Shown here one piece after another: positions 15,443 to 24,700 of a DNA stretch of 57,708 nt. The notes under the pieces are model-generated. The model made no database searches. It saw only the letters and a list, made by a program, of their open reading frames with translations, and was not told the DNA's origin. Within the stretch, counting starts at the first letter, position 1, and each line of letters opens with the position of its first letter. The DNA is from Spirochaetes bacterium ADurb.Bin215 (lineage in GTDB: Bacteria > Spirochaetota > Spirochaetia > Treponematales > Treponemataceae), in NCBI GenBank assembly GCA_002070025.1, contig MWCL01000009.1, forward strand, positions 1 to 57,708. The letters run 5' to 3'. The position numbers were made by a program, and so were the translations under genes.

Positions 15443-17025
15443 GATGGCAATCCTTCGCGAAGCACGGAATTTTGCTGGCCTCGTCTGTTTGATATGAGGG
15501 GGTATACAATAAAAAGCAGTATCATGGCAACCGCCAGCAACACGGGAAACCAGTCGCCGAAGACGGCATAAAAGGTGCGTATGCGCGGATATACGGGCAC
15601 GGGAACCCTGATTGATTCAGCCTTGAACAGGGGCATGTCGTACAAAACGGTTCCGAGCGGATCAACCACAACCGTATAGCCGGCGTTTGTTGATCGAACC
15701 AGCGTGGTCCGCATTTCTATCGCCCGGAACGAAGCGATTACGAAATGCTGGTATTCGGCACTGTCTGTTTTTGACCAGGAGTCATTTGTCAGGTTGACGA
15801 GTACATCGCTCCCGTTTTTATGAAGACGGGAAATGAGTGCGGGAAACGCGTCCTCGAAACAGATGGGCGCTGCAAAATTGACCTCACGCCCGTCAGCATC
15901 GGTTACGGTCATTGCCTTGTATTCAGTTCCCGGTATCCATCCGGAAGAAAAACCGACGAGGGAATCGAAAAACTTCCTGACCCATGCATACTCGGTGAAG
16001 GGCATGTATTCGGCAAAACAGACAAGCTGGATTTTCGCATACCAGTCCCGCAAAGATCCGTCGCTGCCAAGCAGAATCACCGAGTTTGAATACCTTTGCT
16101 CCTCAGGATCAACGAGAACCGGGGAACCGACCAGCAGGGGCGCGCGGATATCGGCGAGAAATCCGGTAAAGGGGTCATCCCGGGGGATACTGTCATAATA
16201 CTCGCGGTGTTCCCGGTATGAACGGGTAAGGATGGATTCACTCCATACCACGAGATCCGGCGGGGTTCGGGGATCCGGTATCTGTTTGCGGGTTAACTGC
16301 TGGGAGATGAGGAGGTTTTTGCGAATTGCTCCCCGCTCCCACGGATCGGCATTATTCTGTACAAGAACAGTATCAAGTGTGGTCCAGGGAACGGGCGGAT
16401 TCGCCATACGAATCCATCCATAAACAAACGAAAGCGCGAATAGTCCACCGGTAAAAATCATGAGATTCGCCAGGGAACGGCGGTTGACGGACGCGAGTAC
16501 TTCGGCAACTGTCGCGGAAAAAAGGCACAATAAAAACCCGATCCCCCAGGTTCCCGCAAGATCCGCTATCTGGATGAGGGGTGCGAGATCACGGGAGGTC
16601 ATGACGAGGGTTCCCCAGGGGTAGGCGAGAAAGCCAATGGATTTTACCCATTCCCAGAGCGTCCAGACGGCCGCAAAAAGAAACGGCCTCCATGCGGAGG
16701 GAAACCTGAAACTGTAGCGGAGCGCCCAGCCAACCGGGATTCCCAAAAAGAAGTAGGCGACCGCCGAGGCTCCAAGGGTAAAGACGGCAAAGTCCTTGAA
16801 GTTTGCAAGCCAAAAACTGGACATAAGATGAACCAGCAAAAACATGGCACCGGTCAGAAATCCGGATTGACGGAATGACCGGGTTTCCCTGATTGCCAGA
16901 TAGAGGGGAACAAGGGCAAAAAGGCCGAAGAGGGAGGACCCAAGTTTAAACACTTCGTTCGGAATGCCAAGGGACAGCATGATTGCGGAGAGAACCAATA
17001 AAAACAGGGGCCGTAAACATCTCAT
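15439..17025 (-). CDS. lnt: Apolipoprotein N-acyltransferase
   Basis: A 528-residue inner-membrane enzyme that adds the third acyl chain to the N-terminal Cys of lipoproteins. Eight or so hydrophobic segments, six before and at least one after the catalytic domain, frame a nitrilase-type domain with Glu in VWSESIL, Lys in AKIQLVCFAEYMPF and Cys in APICFEDAFP as the Glu-Lys-Cys triad. Of three in-frame ATGs (17046, 17037, 17025), 17025 is chosen because a good promoter (-35 TTGAAA, -10 TAAAAT) places the transcript start just before it; a GGTGG also lies 5 bases upstream. The longer forms cannot be excluded. Lipoproteins at 6952 and 31057 are possible substrates. Confidence 0.93.
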   Translation of the reverse strand: MRCLRPLFLLVLSAIMLSLGIPNEVFKLGSSLFGLFALVPLYLAIRETRSFRQSGFLTGAMFLLVHLMSSFWLANFKDFAVFTLGASAVAYFFLGIPVGWALRYSFRFPSAWRPFLFAAVWTLWEWVKSIGFLAYPWGTLVMTSRDLAPLIQIADLAGTWGIGFLLCLFSATVAEVLASVNRRSLANLMIFTGGLFALSFVYGWIRMANPPVPWTTLDTVLVQNNADPWERGAIRKNLLISQQLTRKQIPDPRTPPDLVVWSESILTRSYREHREYYDSIPRDDPFTGFLADIRAPLLVGSPVLVDPEEQRYSNSVILLGSDGSLRDWYAKIQLVCFAEYMPFTEYAWVRKFFDSLVGFSSGWIPGTEYKAMTVTDADGREVNFAAPICFEDAFPALISRLHKNGSDVLVNLTNDSWSKTDSAEYQHFVIASFRAIEMRTTLVRSTNAGYTVVVDPLGTVLYDMPLFKAESIRVPVPVYPRIRTFYAVFGDWFPVLLAVAMILLFIVYPLISNRRGQQNSVLREGLPS

Positions 17026-17035
17026 AATTACCACC

Positions 17036-17065
17036 ATTTTACTCATTTTTCTTGAATAGTTTCAA
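17036..17065 (-). promoter_or_regulatory. Promoter of lnt-bioY-bioM-bioN
   Basis: On the minus strand, TTGAAA (17065-17060) and TAAAAT (17041-17036) are 18 bp apart. Each matches the consensus at 5 of 6 positions. Ten bases separate the -10 box from ATG 17025, so the leader is only a few bases long. It overlaps the divergent promoter at 17052-17080. Confidence 0.65.
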
Positions 17066-17080
17066 TATTGCCCGTATTAT
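17052..17080 (+). promoter_or_regulatory. Promoter of the GHMP-kinase gene
   Basis: TTGAAT (17052-17057) and TATTAT (17075-17080) are 17 bp apart. The -10 box ends 6 bases before ATG 17087, so the expected transcript start is the A of the start codon. No Shine-Dalgarno is present, which fits a leaderless mRNA. It overlaps the lnt promoter on the other strand. Confidence 0.65.
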
Positions 17081-17086
17081 GGTCTT

Positions 17087-18244
17087 ATGCGGAAAATTGC
17101 GGCTTTACACACCGAAGAATACGAATCTGCGCCTGATTCCATGGTTTCTGTCCCCGGCAGGTTTCATTTGCTCGGTGATCATACCTGGTTTGCCCGCGGA
17201 AATACTCTCTCGATGGCCATAGACAAAAGTCTCTTTCTGGCCGTATCCGCACGTACCGACCAGAATTATCGCGTGTATTCCGCGTCCCTCGGCGAGCGGA
17301 AAAAATTTTCCTCCTCCAATCTCAAATACCGCAAGGAAGATCGCTGGGCCAACTCGGTTAAAGCGGTTGTGGCGTCCTTCATGGAATACGGAATACAGAT
17401 TCCCGGTCTCAATATTACCATGCTTTCGGAAATACCGCCCGACGCCGGGCTCGGAACTCCGAATGCCATGAAGGTTGCCGCGGGCATCGCCCTGAAGCGC
17501 CTTTTCGCCCCGCAAATTGACGATTCCGTACTGGTTGCCCTTCTTGAACGGGCGAACACCCATTTCCTGAAAACCTATGCGCACCGGGCGGACATTCTCT
17601 GCGCACTGACCGCGAAAAAAGGCTACTGCATCCGCACCGATCATAACCGGGTTACCGCCGATCTCGTGCCGGTTCCCGAGGACGGGTATTCCATACTGCT
17701 GACCGATTCCCGTGTTCCCCGTCTTCTTGCCCGCGAAGAGCTTGCCCTGCGCATCAGGGAATGCATCAAGGCGTATGAGATTGTCCGTACGGATCCCGAT
17801 GCGCCGTCGGACTTCAACCAGATGACCGAGTCCCTCCTCGAGGAAATAACCGACATCCCGGAATCGGTCCGCCGCAGGGTTATTTTTATCATCCGTGAGT
17901 CTGAAAGTGTCCGCGAAGCGGTGAATGCCCTGAGCGCCGGCGACTATCTGCAGTTCTCCCGCATTGTGAACCGTTCCCACGAGGGGCTGCGTGACCGCTT
18001 TGAAATTTCCTGTCCCGAACTTGACTGGCTGGTAAAACGGGCGCTCGAATTTACGGTTCCCGATGTTCCCGACCTGATCTGTTCCCGCATGACCGGCAGG
18101 GGCTTCGGCGGCTGTACGTATACAATTCTCAGGAATGAGTATGAACAGGAATACATCAAGAAACTTGATGACTACGAGCGCATCTTCGGCTTCAAACCGG
18201 TAGTCTACAAGGTTACCCCGTCTGACGGAGTACGGTTTTTGTGA
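17087..18244 (+). CDS. Divergent galactokinase-like GHMP kinase
   Basis: A 385-residue protein with the whole galactokinase architecture: VPGRFHLLGDH at 22-32 (GalK signature 1), IPPDAGLGTPNAMKVAAG (ATP loop) and SRMTGRGFGGCTYTIL (motif 3). Key residues differ: canonical GEHTDYN reads GDHTWFA, so the galactose-binding Asp is Trp, and the ATP-loop GLSSSA reads GLGTPNA, without the two serines. A possible catalytic Asp remains in HRADIL. The protein may act on another sugar or have lost kinase activity. It has no galactose-pathway neighbours and is followed by surE after 13 bases. The start at 17087 agrees with its promoter but has no Shine-Dalgarno. Confidence 0.8.
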   Translation: MRKIAALHTEEYESAPDSMVSVPGRFHLLGDHTWFARGNTLSMAIDKSLFLAVSARTDQNYRVYSASLGERKKFSSSNLKYRKEDRWANSVKAVVASFMEYGIQIPGLNITMLSEIPPDAGLGTPNAMKVAAGIALKRLFAPQIDDSVLVALLERANTHFLKTYAHRADILCALTAKKGYCIRTDHNRVTADLVPVPEDGYSILLTDSRVPRLLAREELALRIRECIKAYEIVRTDPDAPSDFNQMTESLLEEITDIPESVRRRVIFIIRESESVREAVNALSAGDYLQFSRIVNRSHEGLRDRFEISCPELDWLVKRALEFTVPDVPDLICSRMTGRGFGGCTYTILRNEYEQEYIKKLDDYERIFGFKPVVYKVTPSDGVRFL

Positions 18245-18250
18245 TATACT
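18222..18250 (+). promoter_or_regulatory. Extended -10 promoter of surE
   Basis: CTGACG (18222-18227), 17 bp, then TATACT (18245-18250) preceded by TGn (extended -10). Seven bases separate the -10 box from ATG 18258, so the mRNA may be leaderless. It lies over the end of the upstream GHMP-kinase gene. Confidence 0.55.
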
Positions 18251-18257
18251 CGGTGCC

Positions 18258-18989
18258 ATGAGAATCCTTGTGACCAATGATGATGGACTGACAAGTGAAG
18301 GAATCCAGGTTTTGGCTTCGGTGCTGCGCCGGGATCACGAGGTTTGGGTCGTCGCGCCTTCGACAAACCGTTCGGGAGTTTCTCACGGTATCAGCATGAC
18401 CGATCCGCTGCAGTTCCGGCCGTTCGGAGAACGGGAGTATTCCTGTTCGGGTTTACCGGTAGACTGCTCCATAACCGGATCGTTGGGAATCATGCCGACT
18501 CGTCCGGATCTGGTTCTTTCCGGCATTAACCGCGGTGCGAACATGGGGACCGATATCGTCTATTCCGGGACAGCCGCCGCGGCGCGTCAGGCTGTTTTTT
18601 CCGGTCTGCGCGGGATCGCGGTGTCCCTTGTTGCGGAAGAAGATCCCTTTTTCTGGGAACCGCTGGCGTGTTTTGTCCGGGACAACCTTGCCACGCTCGT
18701 TTCGCTGTGCAGCGCGGACTGTTTTGTAAACATCAACGCGCCATCACGGCAGGAGTATCGGGGTGTCCGGATGACCAATGTTTCACGCCGGAATTATCGT
18801 GACAGTATTGTCATGCACGACGGACCCGACGGCAACAAGTACAGTTTTTTCCACGGCGGCATAATAGAAACCGACGGGGACGAGAATTCGGACTGGCGGG
18901 CGGTCGAGGACGGCTATGTGTCCGTTTCCTGCATTTATGCGCATCCGGTCAGTATTCCTGTAGCGGATGTGCCATCGTTCAGGATATAA
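18258..18989 (+). CDS. surE: 5'/3'-nucleotidase SurE
   Basis: A 243-residue metal-dependent nucleoside-monophosphate phosphatase, a survival protein in stationary phase. The N-terminal metal site LVTNDDG (Asp8, Asp9), APSTNRSG (Ser of the site) and SGINRGANMG (Asn) are all present, and length matches the family. It starts 13 bases after the GHMP-kinase stop. The upstream sequence carries an extended -10 box rather than a Shine-Dalgarno, so expression may come from its own leaderless transcript. A TPR gene follows within 25 bases. Confidence 0.95.
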   Translation: MRILVTNDDGLTSEGIQVLASVLRRDHEVWVVAPSTNRSGVSHGISMTDPLQFRPFGEREYSCSGLPVDCSITGSLGIMPTRPDLVLSGINRGANMGTDIVYSGTAAAARQAVFSGLRGIAVSLVAEEDPFFWEPLACFVRDNLATLVSLCSADCFVNINAPSRQEYRGVRMTNVSRRNYRDSIVMHDGPDGNKYSFFHGGIIETDGDENSDWRAVEDGYVSVSCIYAHPVSIPVADVPSFRI

Positions 18990-19014
18990 GATCCGGCAGA
19001 ACCGGAGGGGCAGT

Positions 19015-19695
19015 ATGACTGAAGTAATGAAAAACGGAATAACACTCTACCGGGACGGGCGCTATGCCGATGCCCTGCTTGAGTTTCTTGAACAACCCGC
19101 CGGGGAAACCGCGAATAATCTTGAACTGGCCTATTTTATCGGATTGTGTTATGCGCGTCTTGAACGCTATGAAGACGCGCTGGTATATCTCGAACAGGTT
19201 GTTACCGCTGACAGTGATCTTGCACGGGTCTATCAATGCCGGATATTGCTCGCCGTTGTCTATTCCCTGACCGGCCGTACCCGGCTTGCGGCCTTTGAAC
19301 TTCAAAAACTTCTCGAAGCCGGATACGAGTCTGCCCAGGTATTTTGCTCGCTCGGGTTTGTCGCTTTTGAAAACGGAGAAACAGACGAGGCCGTACACTG
19401 GTATGAAAGAGCCCTCGAACTCGACGAGGGAAATACCACGGCGCTCAACGGCCTCGGATTCATTCTTGCCGATACCGGCGGGGATTTCACCCGTTCCCTC
19501 ACCATGTGCAAAAAAGCGGTTGATTCCGATCCCGACAATCCTGCTTATCTCGATTCCATCGGCTGGGTATATCATAAACTCGGGTTTGAAAAAGAGTCGC
19601 GTACCTTTATAAAGCGCGCTCTGGCCAAGGCGCCGGACAACCTGATCATAAAAGCGCATCTCGACGAGATCATGTCTGCCGGAGGAAAAAAGTGA
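19015..19695 (+). CDS. Cytoplasmic TPR-repeat protein
   Basis: A 226-residue protein made largely of tetratricopeptide repeats, each a pair of helices used for protein binding. Repeat hallmarks include GITLYRDGRYADALLEFLEQ, FIGLCYARLERYEDALVYLEQ, FENGETDEAVHWYERALELD and SIGWVYHKLGFEKESRTFIKRAL. No signal peptide is present. ATG 19015 is chosen because GGAGGGG (19004-19010) lies 4 bases upstream; the longer frame begins inside surE. Its stop overlaps the start of the next gene by 4 bases (GTGA), so the two proteins are probably made together and may interact. The function is not known. Confidence 0.85.
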   Translation: MTEVMKNGITLYRDGRYADALLEFLEQPAGETANNLELAYFIGLCYARLERYEDALVYLEQVVTADSDLARVYQCRILLAVVYSLTGRTRLAAFELQKLLEAGYESAQVFCSLGFVAFENGETDEAVHWYERALELDEGNTTALNGLGFILADTGGDFTRSLTMCKKAVDSDPDNPAYLDSIGWVYHKLGFEKESRTFIKRALAKAPDNLIIKAHLDEIMSAGGKK

Positions 19696-21740
19696 GAACA
19701 CGGACAATTCTACGGTACCTGATGACCGCAGGTATGGCGCTGATTCTTGCGTTTTCTGCCGCGGCACAAAGCCCTGCCGTACCCTCCAGCGCCGACCGTG
19801 TACGCGCTGCCGAGGAATTCCGCCGGGGTGTTCAGGCTTATTACCGCGGGTATTTTAACGAAGCGGTTCTGGTGTTTGAAAAAGCACTGTCCTATCTTCC
19901 CGGCGAACAGCGGATTCTGGACTGGCTGGGAAAAGCATATTACCGTACCGGTGTTGAGGGAGCGGCCCTTCAACAGTGGCAGTTTGCGCTCAATGCTTCG
20001 GGCGGTGACATTCTGCTGCAGAACAGAATAGAAACCGTACGTGAACGCCGTACCATTGCCGCCGTTTTCGATGAAACAGTCCGATATGTGGAAGCGGGAC
20101 TCATCAATTCCCGGACGGAAAACGGGTATCTCTTCCGGCAGCCGGTTTCCATTCTTCCGCTTTCTGACGGCACCTTCTGGGTGAGCGCGTACGGATCAAA
20201 CGAACTGCTACATTTTGATGTAAACGGTGTAATACTTGAGCGATCACGGGGACCGGTCGGGGGCTTTGACCGTCCGTTCGGTCTCGCGCGGCTTTCAGAC
20301 GGACGAATCCTTGTCGCCGAGATGGCCGCAGACCGTGTTTCTGTACTGTCTCCGGGCGGCACGTATATGTCCTCTTTTGCCGGCCGGGGCCGCGACGGCG
20401 GTCAGTTGCTTGGTCCGCAATATCTGGCTGTCGATTCGTCAGAGAATATCTTTGTTACCGATTTCGGCAACGCGCGGGTATGCGTATTTAACCGGGAAGG
20501 CGAGTTTCTTTTTTCTTTTGGTACGAAGGGACCACTGTTCCCCGGATTTACCGCGCCCACCGGTATCGCCATTGCCAACGACCGTGTTTTTGTAGCCGAT
20601 TCGGTAACCGGAGCGGTACATGTTTTCGATACTTCAGGAAATTATTCCCGGCCCCTTCTTCCCGAGGGCACCGTTCCCGGTTGCGAGAGTCTGGAATTGT
20701 GGAACGGCGGACTCATCGCAGCGCTTCCTTCGAGAGCAGTGTATATCGATACCGCCTCCGGCGCACACTTTGATCTAGCCCGCCTCGGCAACGCGCCCAT
20801 ACGCATTACTGGGGCCGCACCCGATGCGAACGGAAATCTTGTACTTGCCGATTATCACGGCGAATCCTTGCAAATTGCTTCCCGCATGAGCGAGCTTGTA
20901 GGCGGACTCTTTGTTCAGGTTGAACGGGTCTTCTCGGATTCATTCCCGTCGGTAACGCTTGAGGTACGGGTTGAAGACCGAAACCGGAATCCGGTAGTCG
21001 GCCTGAAGCCGATTAACTTCATGATTACCGAGGATAAACGCCCGGTTGCCAACATGAATCTCCTTGGAGCCGGATACCGGGATGACGTATGCGATATAAC
21101 CATACTCATTGACCGGTCAGCAGCATCGGCGGCGTATACCCGGCAAATTCGGGACGCCATAGCGGAAATAGCCAATGCCATGAAAGGCCGCGGAACGCTC
21201 CGTCTTGTATCCGCTGGAGCGGTACCGGTCCAGGAAGGATCGGGAAGTCCCTCGACCGGTGCATGGGATGCGTTTACGGCTAAAGCCGCGCCTTCGGAGC
21301 AATGGGCCTTTGATCTTGGATTGCGTCTTGCGGCGAATGATCTTGTTACCGCGGCAAAGAAACGCGCGGTGATTTTTCTAAGTACCGGCACAACCGGGGA
21401 CTTTGCCTTTGACCGCTACAGTCTCAATGATCTGGCCGCCTATCTGAACAATAACGGAATCCTTTTTTCAACGGTCTATCTTGAACAGACGGAACCTCCC
21501 GCGGAGTTTGACTACCTGACCAGAAGCACCGGCGGCAACTCGTATTATGTGTATCGTCATGAGGGGATAGCCTCCGTTGTGGACGACATGGTAGAAGCCC
21601 CGAACGGTGTGTATGTACTTTCCTTCGACTCGGCGCTTCCGACCGATTTCGGTCGGGCCTACCTGCCGGTGGAAATTGAAGTATACCTCATGAACCGTTC
21701 AGGACGGGATGAAACCGGATACTTCGCCCCGCTGGAATAG
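19692..21740 (+). CDS. Exported TPR-NHL-VWA-like protein
   Basis: A 682-residue protein with a signal peptide (hydrophobic core MALILAFSAAA, cleavage near AAAQ, about residue 25). Residues about 35-120 are TPR-like, about 130-400 show NHL/six-bladed propeller repeats (GGFDRPFGLARLSDGRILVA, GPQYLAVDSSENIFVTDFGN, FTAPTGIAIANDRVFVAD), and about 470-640 look like a von Willebrand A-type domain (DITILIDRSAAS, then AVIFLSTG). The MIDAS motif is degenerate: DxSxS reads DRSAA. It begins with GTG 19692 overlapping the TPR gene. Propeller and VWA parts suggest a periplasmic or surface scaffold. Similar NHL proteins occur in treponemes, but the role is unknown. Confidence 0.75.
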   Translation: MRTRTILRYLMTAGMALILAFSAAAQSPAVPSSADRVRAAEEFRRGVQAYYRGYFNEAVLVFEKALSYLPGEQRILDWLGKAYYRTGVEGAALQQWQFALNASGGDILLQNRIETVRERRTIAAVFDETVRYVEAGLINSRTENGYLFRQPVSILPLSDGTFWVSAYGSNELLHFDVNGVILERSRGPVGGFDRPFGLARLSDGRILVAEMAADRVSVLSPGGTYMSSFAGRGRDGGQLLGPQYLAVDSSENIFVTDFGNARVCVFNREGEFLFSFGTKGPLFPGFTAPTGIAIANDRVFVADSVTGAVHVFDTSGNYSRPLLPEGTVPGCESLELWNGGLIAALPSRAVYIDTASGAHFDLARLGNAPIRITGAAPDANGNLVLADYHGESLQIASRMSELVGGLFVQVERVFSDSFPSVTLEVRVEDRNRNPVVGLKPINFMITEDKRPVANMNLLGAGYRDDVCDITILIDRSAASAAYTRQIRDAIAEIANAMKGRGTLRLVSAGAVPVQEGSGSPSTGAWDAFTAKAAPSEQWAFDLGLRLAANDLVTAAKKRAVIFLSTGTTGDFAFDRYSLNDLAAYLNNNGILFSTVYLEQTEPPAEFDYLTRSTGGNSYYVYRHEGIASVVDDMVEAPNGVYVLSFDSALPTDFGRAYLPVEIEVYLMNRSGRDETGYFAPLE

Positions 21741-21742
21741 CA

Positions 21743-24700
21743 TCAGTACATTAGTTTTCCGCCGACACCCAGGGTTAGTTCGAGCAGGGCGTTTCCGTTC
21801 CGGAACCGTGAATACGCGGTTCCGCCCGTAAGCGATACTTCTCCATTTTTCCCTATACCGACAGCCAACGTATGTTTGTAATCAAGAGTAAACGAGAGAT
21901 CCTCATCGAGGGTTACCGTACACTGCAGGTTGTCCTCGCGCCGGGCTGAAAGAGGCAGGGTTGTTACACGCATGAGTACATCACTCAGAAAGGATGATGC
22001 TATCGGACGTTTCCATATACCCATGATGGTATTGCGGTAAAGCTCTCCCGATCCGGATATTGCCGGTGAGTCATAATGAAACCCGTTCTGTAACGATACG
22101 GTTCCCCCGTCGGTAAAAAAGAGCAACAATGAATGCCAGGTATCAATACTCCAGGTAAAGAACCCGGTACCCCATGAAGACGACCAGCGGTACAGTTGTG
22201 AAATTTCATCCTGTTCATACCAGGAGAAGATCGGCAAAATTCCGAATGTTCCAGCCAGGTTCAGTGCGGTGAATGACGCCTGTATCGAACTTTCCCATAC
22301 ATCCTGGCGGTTGTCCGCAGTTGCGCTCGTGGCTGTTGTACGGGATACGGCAGTTTCCACCGAGCGGGGAATCCAGAGATCGGCCAACTGTCCGCCTCCC
22401 TGACGTTGCCAGGAAAGCCGATAATTGTTCATGAAATACCGGCTGTTTTCCAACTCGTCATCACGGATTATCCGGTCAAGATCCTCCATGAAAAGATCCT
22501 GAAAAGGAGAGACGGAAAGGAAATATTCCATGTCTCCCAGATCGGAGAAGAGATTCTTCGTGTCCTCCGCGTAGTCTCCTCCGGCGGATACAGGACGTTC
22601 TCCCCCCGATTTCCGGGTCCAGGAAGGAATCAGCGTTGTTCCGGCAATTCGGATCGGGAAGGAAAGAACTGCTTCAGCGGTGGATGTATGCACGATCACG
22701 GCTGTCGCACGATATGCGGCTGCCGCTTTTCCTGAAAGACGTACCGCACTCAAAGCTGTGCCTGACGAGGATTTTTGACCGGAGTCAGATTCCGGATCTG
22801 TTTCAGGAGCTTTCCCGAACGGTGTATTCCAGTCAAAATTGAAAGAGAATGTGCCGTTCCGTTCGGCCGCGTCCTGTTCGCCCGGGGAAACCATATACTC
22901 AAGCATGTCAGTCCAGAGCTGTTGCCAGCCGGTATCACCGATATCGGTACGTTCCGGCAAACCGGACTGATCAAAGGAATTTTCAAGCGAAAGGGAAAAG
23001 GAACCGGCTGATGCCGTACCAAGGCCGGGGTTCATGGTAGCGGATATGGAACGGTAGAGGGTTCGGCCCGAAAAATCGAGCATTGATTCTACCTTGAACG
23101 GTACCGGTCCCGAAAGTGAAAAGCCGGTATCACGGCGGAATGCGTTGCCGGAAAAGTCTGCAAAACAGGATTCCCGCATGTTTAGAACATACATCGGGAT
23201 TTCAACCGAATACCCGGCGCTGTCCGCGAGGCGCGCCGTTTCGGTGCTCGCGGTCATTGTTCCGGTAGTCTTAACGGTGAAAAGGGTAACGGACGCTTCT
23301 GCGGTTCCTGCTGCGGACGAGGTTGTTTTCCCGGCGGCTGAATCAGCGGTCAGGGACAGTGCTGCGTCGGAAACGAGTGGAATCCCTCCAGCGCTGGCCA
23401 GAACCCCGGGACGGTCCCAGGTGAAGGCCGTTTTGTTTCTGCCGGCAACTTGCATGTCGGTTCCTTCAAGATGGAATTCATCCAGATAGACCATGTATTG
23501 CGGCGCCGAGCGGGTTCCGCCTGAAGAATCCGGAGGATTGGTACCGGGGGCCCAGCCAGAAAGAATGATGTCCGCCCGGGCGGGATTTCCGTCACGATTG
23601 GGTATTTGTACGCGGCCCTGTGAAGACGGGAGCTGTTCGTCGTCAAGGTACATGGTGGCGGTATCAAGATCAATCCGGACTTTATGCCAGGTTTGCTCTG
23701 AAAGAACCGCTGTATCCAGTACGGCCTCCAGGGCCCGTTTGCCGTTATTCGCAAGTCCGGAAGGGCTGGAGAGTGTCAGGGTAATCTCCGCGCCCGGAGG
23801 GGGGAGGGTATCAGCATAAAAATAGAAAACAAGGGACTGGTACTGTTCGAGAAAAAGCTCACCCATGTACCGGTACAGCCGGATGGATTCGGTGCTGTTC
23901 TCGGGAGTGAAACCGAGCGCGAGTACGCGGTTTACGCTTCCCGGATTGAACCGGTCAACGACCGGGCGGTCAAAACTCCGCAGGGAGACTGGGTCATCCG
24001 CTTCCTCGACCGAAAGCCGGCCCGACCCGTTGTATTCAGGTTGGGCGGCAGCCGTAAACGGGGCTTCCCGAAGTTCTATGCGAGAAGTCTCTATGGTGAA
24101 GGATAGCGGTACCACGGTTGCGGGAACACTGGTTATACCATCCCTCGGGCGGGCAATTAGCCGGATATTCTGTCCGGCGCCAAGAGCACGGCGATCTTCA
24201 TCGGTCAATTCGATCGTTTCGCTTCGCCAACTGCTTCCTGCCGGAGGTGTGTCCAGCTTCCAGGTCCTGATGGTTCCGGGATCATCATAATAGTCGTCGA
24301 TACGGGTGCCGAGCTGCAGGAACAGATCAAAGTCATCCCGTGTACCGGGGTTGCGTATCATGAGTGAAAGTGATGCAACGCCCCGTAAGTCGTATCCACC
24401 TTCGGTTCCTGACAGGATATCGGCCGCCGACCACTGGTTTACCAGGGTATGGGTAGCGCTCATGACAAGAACGGCGCCTCCGTATGTTGATCCGCTGTGG
24501 GATGGTAACTGGTCGTCTTCAGTATTGGCAAGCGGAACTCTGTTGTCGCGGTCAAGTGTTTCACTCAGGGGAAACAGGGACGAAGGTCCGCCGAAGGCCG
24601 GCAGCCCGAGTACGGGTTCCGTCTGCGCAGGGGGCGGAACATACCAGTCTTCCGGCGGATGGAGGAGGACCGGCGATCCGTCCATGCCGAAAATACGGTA

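Noticed and set aside
17105-18277. A 390-residue open frame on the minus strand.
   Set aside because: It mirrors the GHMP-kinase gene, which has conserved motifs and a promoter; the antisense frame has neither.
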